Positions 4,555-6,773 of a DNA stretch of 6,773 nucleotides are shown here, in pieces. A program made the translations under genes and the position numbers. The stretch is from Bacteroidales bacterium UBA5621 (GTDB taxonomy: Bacteria; Bacteroidota; Bacteroidia; Bacteroidales; VadinHA17). A model generated the notes under the pieces. The model was not told where the DNA came from and searched no databases. It saw only the letters and a program-made list of their open reading frames with translations. The stretch lies in assembly GCA_002424525.1 (NCBI GenBank), contig DIKJ01000156.1, forward strand, positions 1 to 6,773, given 5' to 3'. Within the stretch, counting starts at the first letter, position 1. Each line of letters opens with the position of its first letter.

Positions 4555-6773
4555 TTGAAAAGATTATCGATCCAGATAAAGATTGTCCTGCTGATGGTTC
4601 TTGCTGTCCTGCTGCTGGCCGCTGCAGGATACTTATCCTACCTGAACCTCTCTTCAATTGTAGCCTCAATCAGGGTTGATGTAACTCCCGATCGCAGGTT
4701 TCTGATTATCAGGGATATTTCGATGGACCTCGAAAAAGCGGAAAACAGTATCCGCATTTATTCAATAACCACCAACAATCAGGATCTTAAACCCTACTAT
4801 AGCGTAATATCCAATATAGATGAAAAAGTGAACCGACTGAGGGCAGAATGCCTGAATGATTCAGTATTGCTCCAACAGACCGAAAAAATAAGCAGGCTTA
4901 TTGAGGAGAATATTGTTAACTGGAACGAATTGCTGATACTTAACCGTCATTACAAGGTCATAGATTATCTCAAACAATTAACGGACAAGTTAATTGATGC
5001 CTCAGTAGTTGAACAGAGGGTTGAAAGAGGGATCCTCCGACGGGTTTTCAGCCGCAGCAGCACGAGCCTGCTGGATGAGCAGGCATTGCTTTATGACCTT
5101 GATTCGCTGGCCCAGCAGGACCAGATGATAAAGGAACAATTGAGGACCAGGGAATCGCAGTTGGCCAGAACCGGAAGTGAGATCAGGGAGCAGTTCTATG
5201 ACCTGATCTCAAAAATGGAAAATGAAATCTCCGGGATCATTGAAGCCAAAGCTGCAGATGCCGACCTGCTTGCAGGGAAGACATATCGCTGGCTCGCTCT
5301 CTTCACAATTCTGGGAACACTCCTGGCAATAGTTGTAGTATTTATTATTATCAGCTATGCACGGAGATCTGTTGCCTATCAGGCCGCCCTCGAAAGATCC
5401 AAAGCTGAAGCTGAGAACCTGGCAAGAACAAAAGAAATGTTCGTTGCCAACATGAGCCATGAGATCAGAACCCCAGTAACAGCAATTTCCGGATTTACGG
5501 AGCAACTGCTGCATGAGTCGTTAGATGAGAATACCGCCAGCAAACTAAGGATTATAAAGGCATCATCGGATCATCTTTCAAGGATAATAAATGATATCCT
5601 CGATATATCGAAACTGCAGGATGGAAAAATGGAGCTGGAAAAGGTACACTTCAGCGTAAATCAGATCCTTGCGGACGTATATGCTTTATTTGATCTGCAG
5701 GCCAGGAAAAACAATACTGTATTGAGTTATTCTCTCGAACCCGGAACACCCCCGGTTCTGCTGGGCGATCCTTACCGGTTAAAGCAGATCATGATAAATC
5801 TGGTCAGTAATTCCGTTAAATTCACCAGTGGAGGCAGCGTCCATTTTGGAATCAGGGGGATCGGAAAAAATGAGAATGAGATCGACCTGGTAATGGAGTT
5901 CATCGATACTGGTATCGGAATAGATGAGAATAAACTAAATTACATCTTTGAGGATTTCGCGCAGGAGGAGATGAGCACAGCAAGAAGATACGGGGGAACA
6001 GGACTGGGGCTGTCAATTGTAAAAAAGCTTGTGGAACTTCAGAATGGCTCAATTGAATGCAAAAGCAGAAAGAATGAGGGAACCATGATAACCTGCGTGA
6101 TACCATTCCTGACCGGAGAAAAGGAAAAGATCAGGAGAGAAGCAGGGCCTGCCCTGGTAATCCCCGGGTTTATCAGAGATCTTAAGATACTGATAGTTGA
6201 TGATGAGGAATACAACCGCCTGCTTTTCAAGGCAATACTTAACAGATGGAAAGCAGAATCCGATGAGGCTTCAAGTGGGGCGGAAGCCCTGGAGAAGGTC
6301 AGGAGCCGGAAATACAACATGCTTTTCATGGATATCAGGATGCCCGGGATGGACGGAGTAAAAACAACCAGGTATATCCGGGAGGAACTGGGGATCAAAT
6401 CATCAGAGATGCCGGTCATTTGCATTTCAGCAACCCCTGTACACGAAAACTGGGGAGTTTATAAAGATGCCGGAATGAACGCTTTCCTGCCGAAACCTTT
6501 TACTGAAGAGATGTTGCTGAACACAATACTTTCGGTTACAGGAGCCGGTTCGCAGGAGGTTTCAGGTGAGCCCGGCAATGTGTCCGGGACCAGTCCTCAG
6601 GAGACTTTAAACCTTGACAATCTGTATCATATCTCAGGGGGTGACAAGCAATTTGTGAGGCAGATGCTTGTCACCTTCATTGATACCACCGACAGGGGAT
6701 TAAGAGAGATGCATGAAGCCGGCATGTCGGGTGAGTGGGAATCGGTGGGGGAAATATCCCATAGATTATTGCC
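4555..6773 (+). CDS. membrane hybrid sensor histidine kinase (HisKA-HATPase-REC-Hpt), runs off right edge
   Basis: The frame is open for 739 codons to the window edge. Two membrane segments (about 10-30 and 247-268) flank a roughly 215-residue, mostly helical periplasmic sensor region that I cannot assign to a named domain; it looks like a four-helix-bundle type. HisKA carries NMSHEIRTP (299-307) with H302 as phospho-acceptor. HATPase_c shows the N box (N415, N419), the F-box-like IFEDFAQ (464-470), the G1 box DTGIGI (451-456) and the G2 box GGTGLGLSI (480-488). A receiver domain follows, with D549/D550, phospho-acceptor D593 in FMDIRMPGMDG, S625 and K647. The last 60 residues begin an Hpt domain whose likely phospho-histidine is H736 in EISHRLL, so the window ends just at the Hpt active site. 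The full phosphorelay chain is therefore present; the output regulator is not in view. TTG at 4555 is chosen because no in-frame ATG exists upstream, and the first downstream ATG (4594) would cut the first membrane helix. Confidence 0.93.
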   Translation, partial: MKRLSIQIKIVLLMVLAVLLLAAAGYLSYLNLSSIVASIRVDVTPDRRFLIIRDISMDLEKAENSIRIYSITTNNQDLKPYYSVISNIDEKVNRLRAECLNDSVLLQQTEKISRLIEENIVNWNELLILNRHYKVIDYLKQLTDKLIDASVVEQRVERGILRRVFSRSSTSLLDEQALLYDLDSLAQQDQMIKEQLRTRESQLARTGSEIREQFYDLISKMENEISGIIEAKAADADLLAGKTYRWLALFTILGTLLAIVVVFIIISYARRSVAYQAALERSKAEAENLARTKEMFVANMSHEIRTPVTAISGFTEQLLHESLDENTASKLRIIKASSDHLSRIINDILDISKLQDGKMELEKVHFSVNQILADVYALFDLQARKNNTVLSYSLEPGTPPVLLGDPYRLKQIMINLVSNSVKFTSGGSVHFGIRGIGKNENEIDLVMEFIDTGIGIDENKLNYIFEDFAQEEMSTARRYGGTGLGLSIVKKLVELQNGSIECKSRKNEGTMITCVIPFLTGEKEKIRREAGPALVIPGFIRDLKILIVDDEEYNRLLFKAILNRWKAESDEASSGAEALEKVRSRKYNMLFMDIRMPGMDGVKTTRYIREELGIKSSEMPVICISATPVHENWGVYKDAGMNAFLPKPFTEEMLLNTILSVTGAGSQEVSGEPGNVSGTSPQETLNLDNLYHISGGDKQFVRQMLVTFIDTTDRGLREMHEAGMSGEWESVGEISHRLL

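Noticed and set aside
5209..6425. Minus-strand open frames (5209-5514, 5900-6106, 6039-6425)
   Set aside because: They are antisense to the kinase, HATPase and receiver domains, whose motifs are unambiguous on the plus strand.

Overview
The window looks like the chromosome of a Bacteroidota bacterium, probably Bacteroidales or a close relative. This rests on three things. Start codons lack Shine-Dalgarno sites. A perfect Bacteroidota-type -7 box (TAnnTTTG) precedes one gene. The protein types also fit: a twin-arginine Gfo/Idh/MocA oxidoreductase beside a secreted CE15-like esterase, a short AlbA_2 protein and a hybrid histidine kinase. The taxonomic call is an inference; no rRNA or other marker gene is present.

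Layout. Positions 1-713 (minus) hold the N-terminal half of a DUF1846/UPF0371 protein that runs off the left edge. Positions 714-1052 carry no gene but hold a striking tandem repeat tract built on a 7-bp period. Positions 1053-1706 (minus) encode a small AlbA_2 (Schlafen-like) protein with a C-terminal winged-helix-like region. Positions 1707-1925 are intergenic, with a second, 9-bp repeat array just ahead of a small cupin gene (1926-2276, plus). The cupin gene converges on a minus-strand pair: an esterase-like gene (4269-3754) followed after 61 bp by a Gfo/Idh/MocA oxidoreductase (3692-2319). After a 285-bp spacer, a hybrid sensor histidine kinase begins at a TTG codon (4555, plus). It runs off the right edge inside its Hpt domain.

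How the genes may work together. The esterase/oxidoreductase pair looks like part of a carbohydrate-processing locus: a secreted esterase and an exported sugar-type dehydrogenase, probably co-transcribed. The esterase appears to have lost its whole catalytic core by an in-frame internal deletion, so it is probably a relic or an assembly artefact. The kinase is a membrane phosphorelay protein (two membrane segments, HisKA, HATPase, REC, Hpt). Its target is not visible here. The DUF1846, AlbA_2 and cupin genes show no clear functional link to one another.

I see no coherent new multi-gene system. The points most worth a second look are the heptamer-periodic repeat tract at 848-1044 and the internally deleted esterase.
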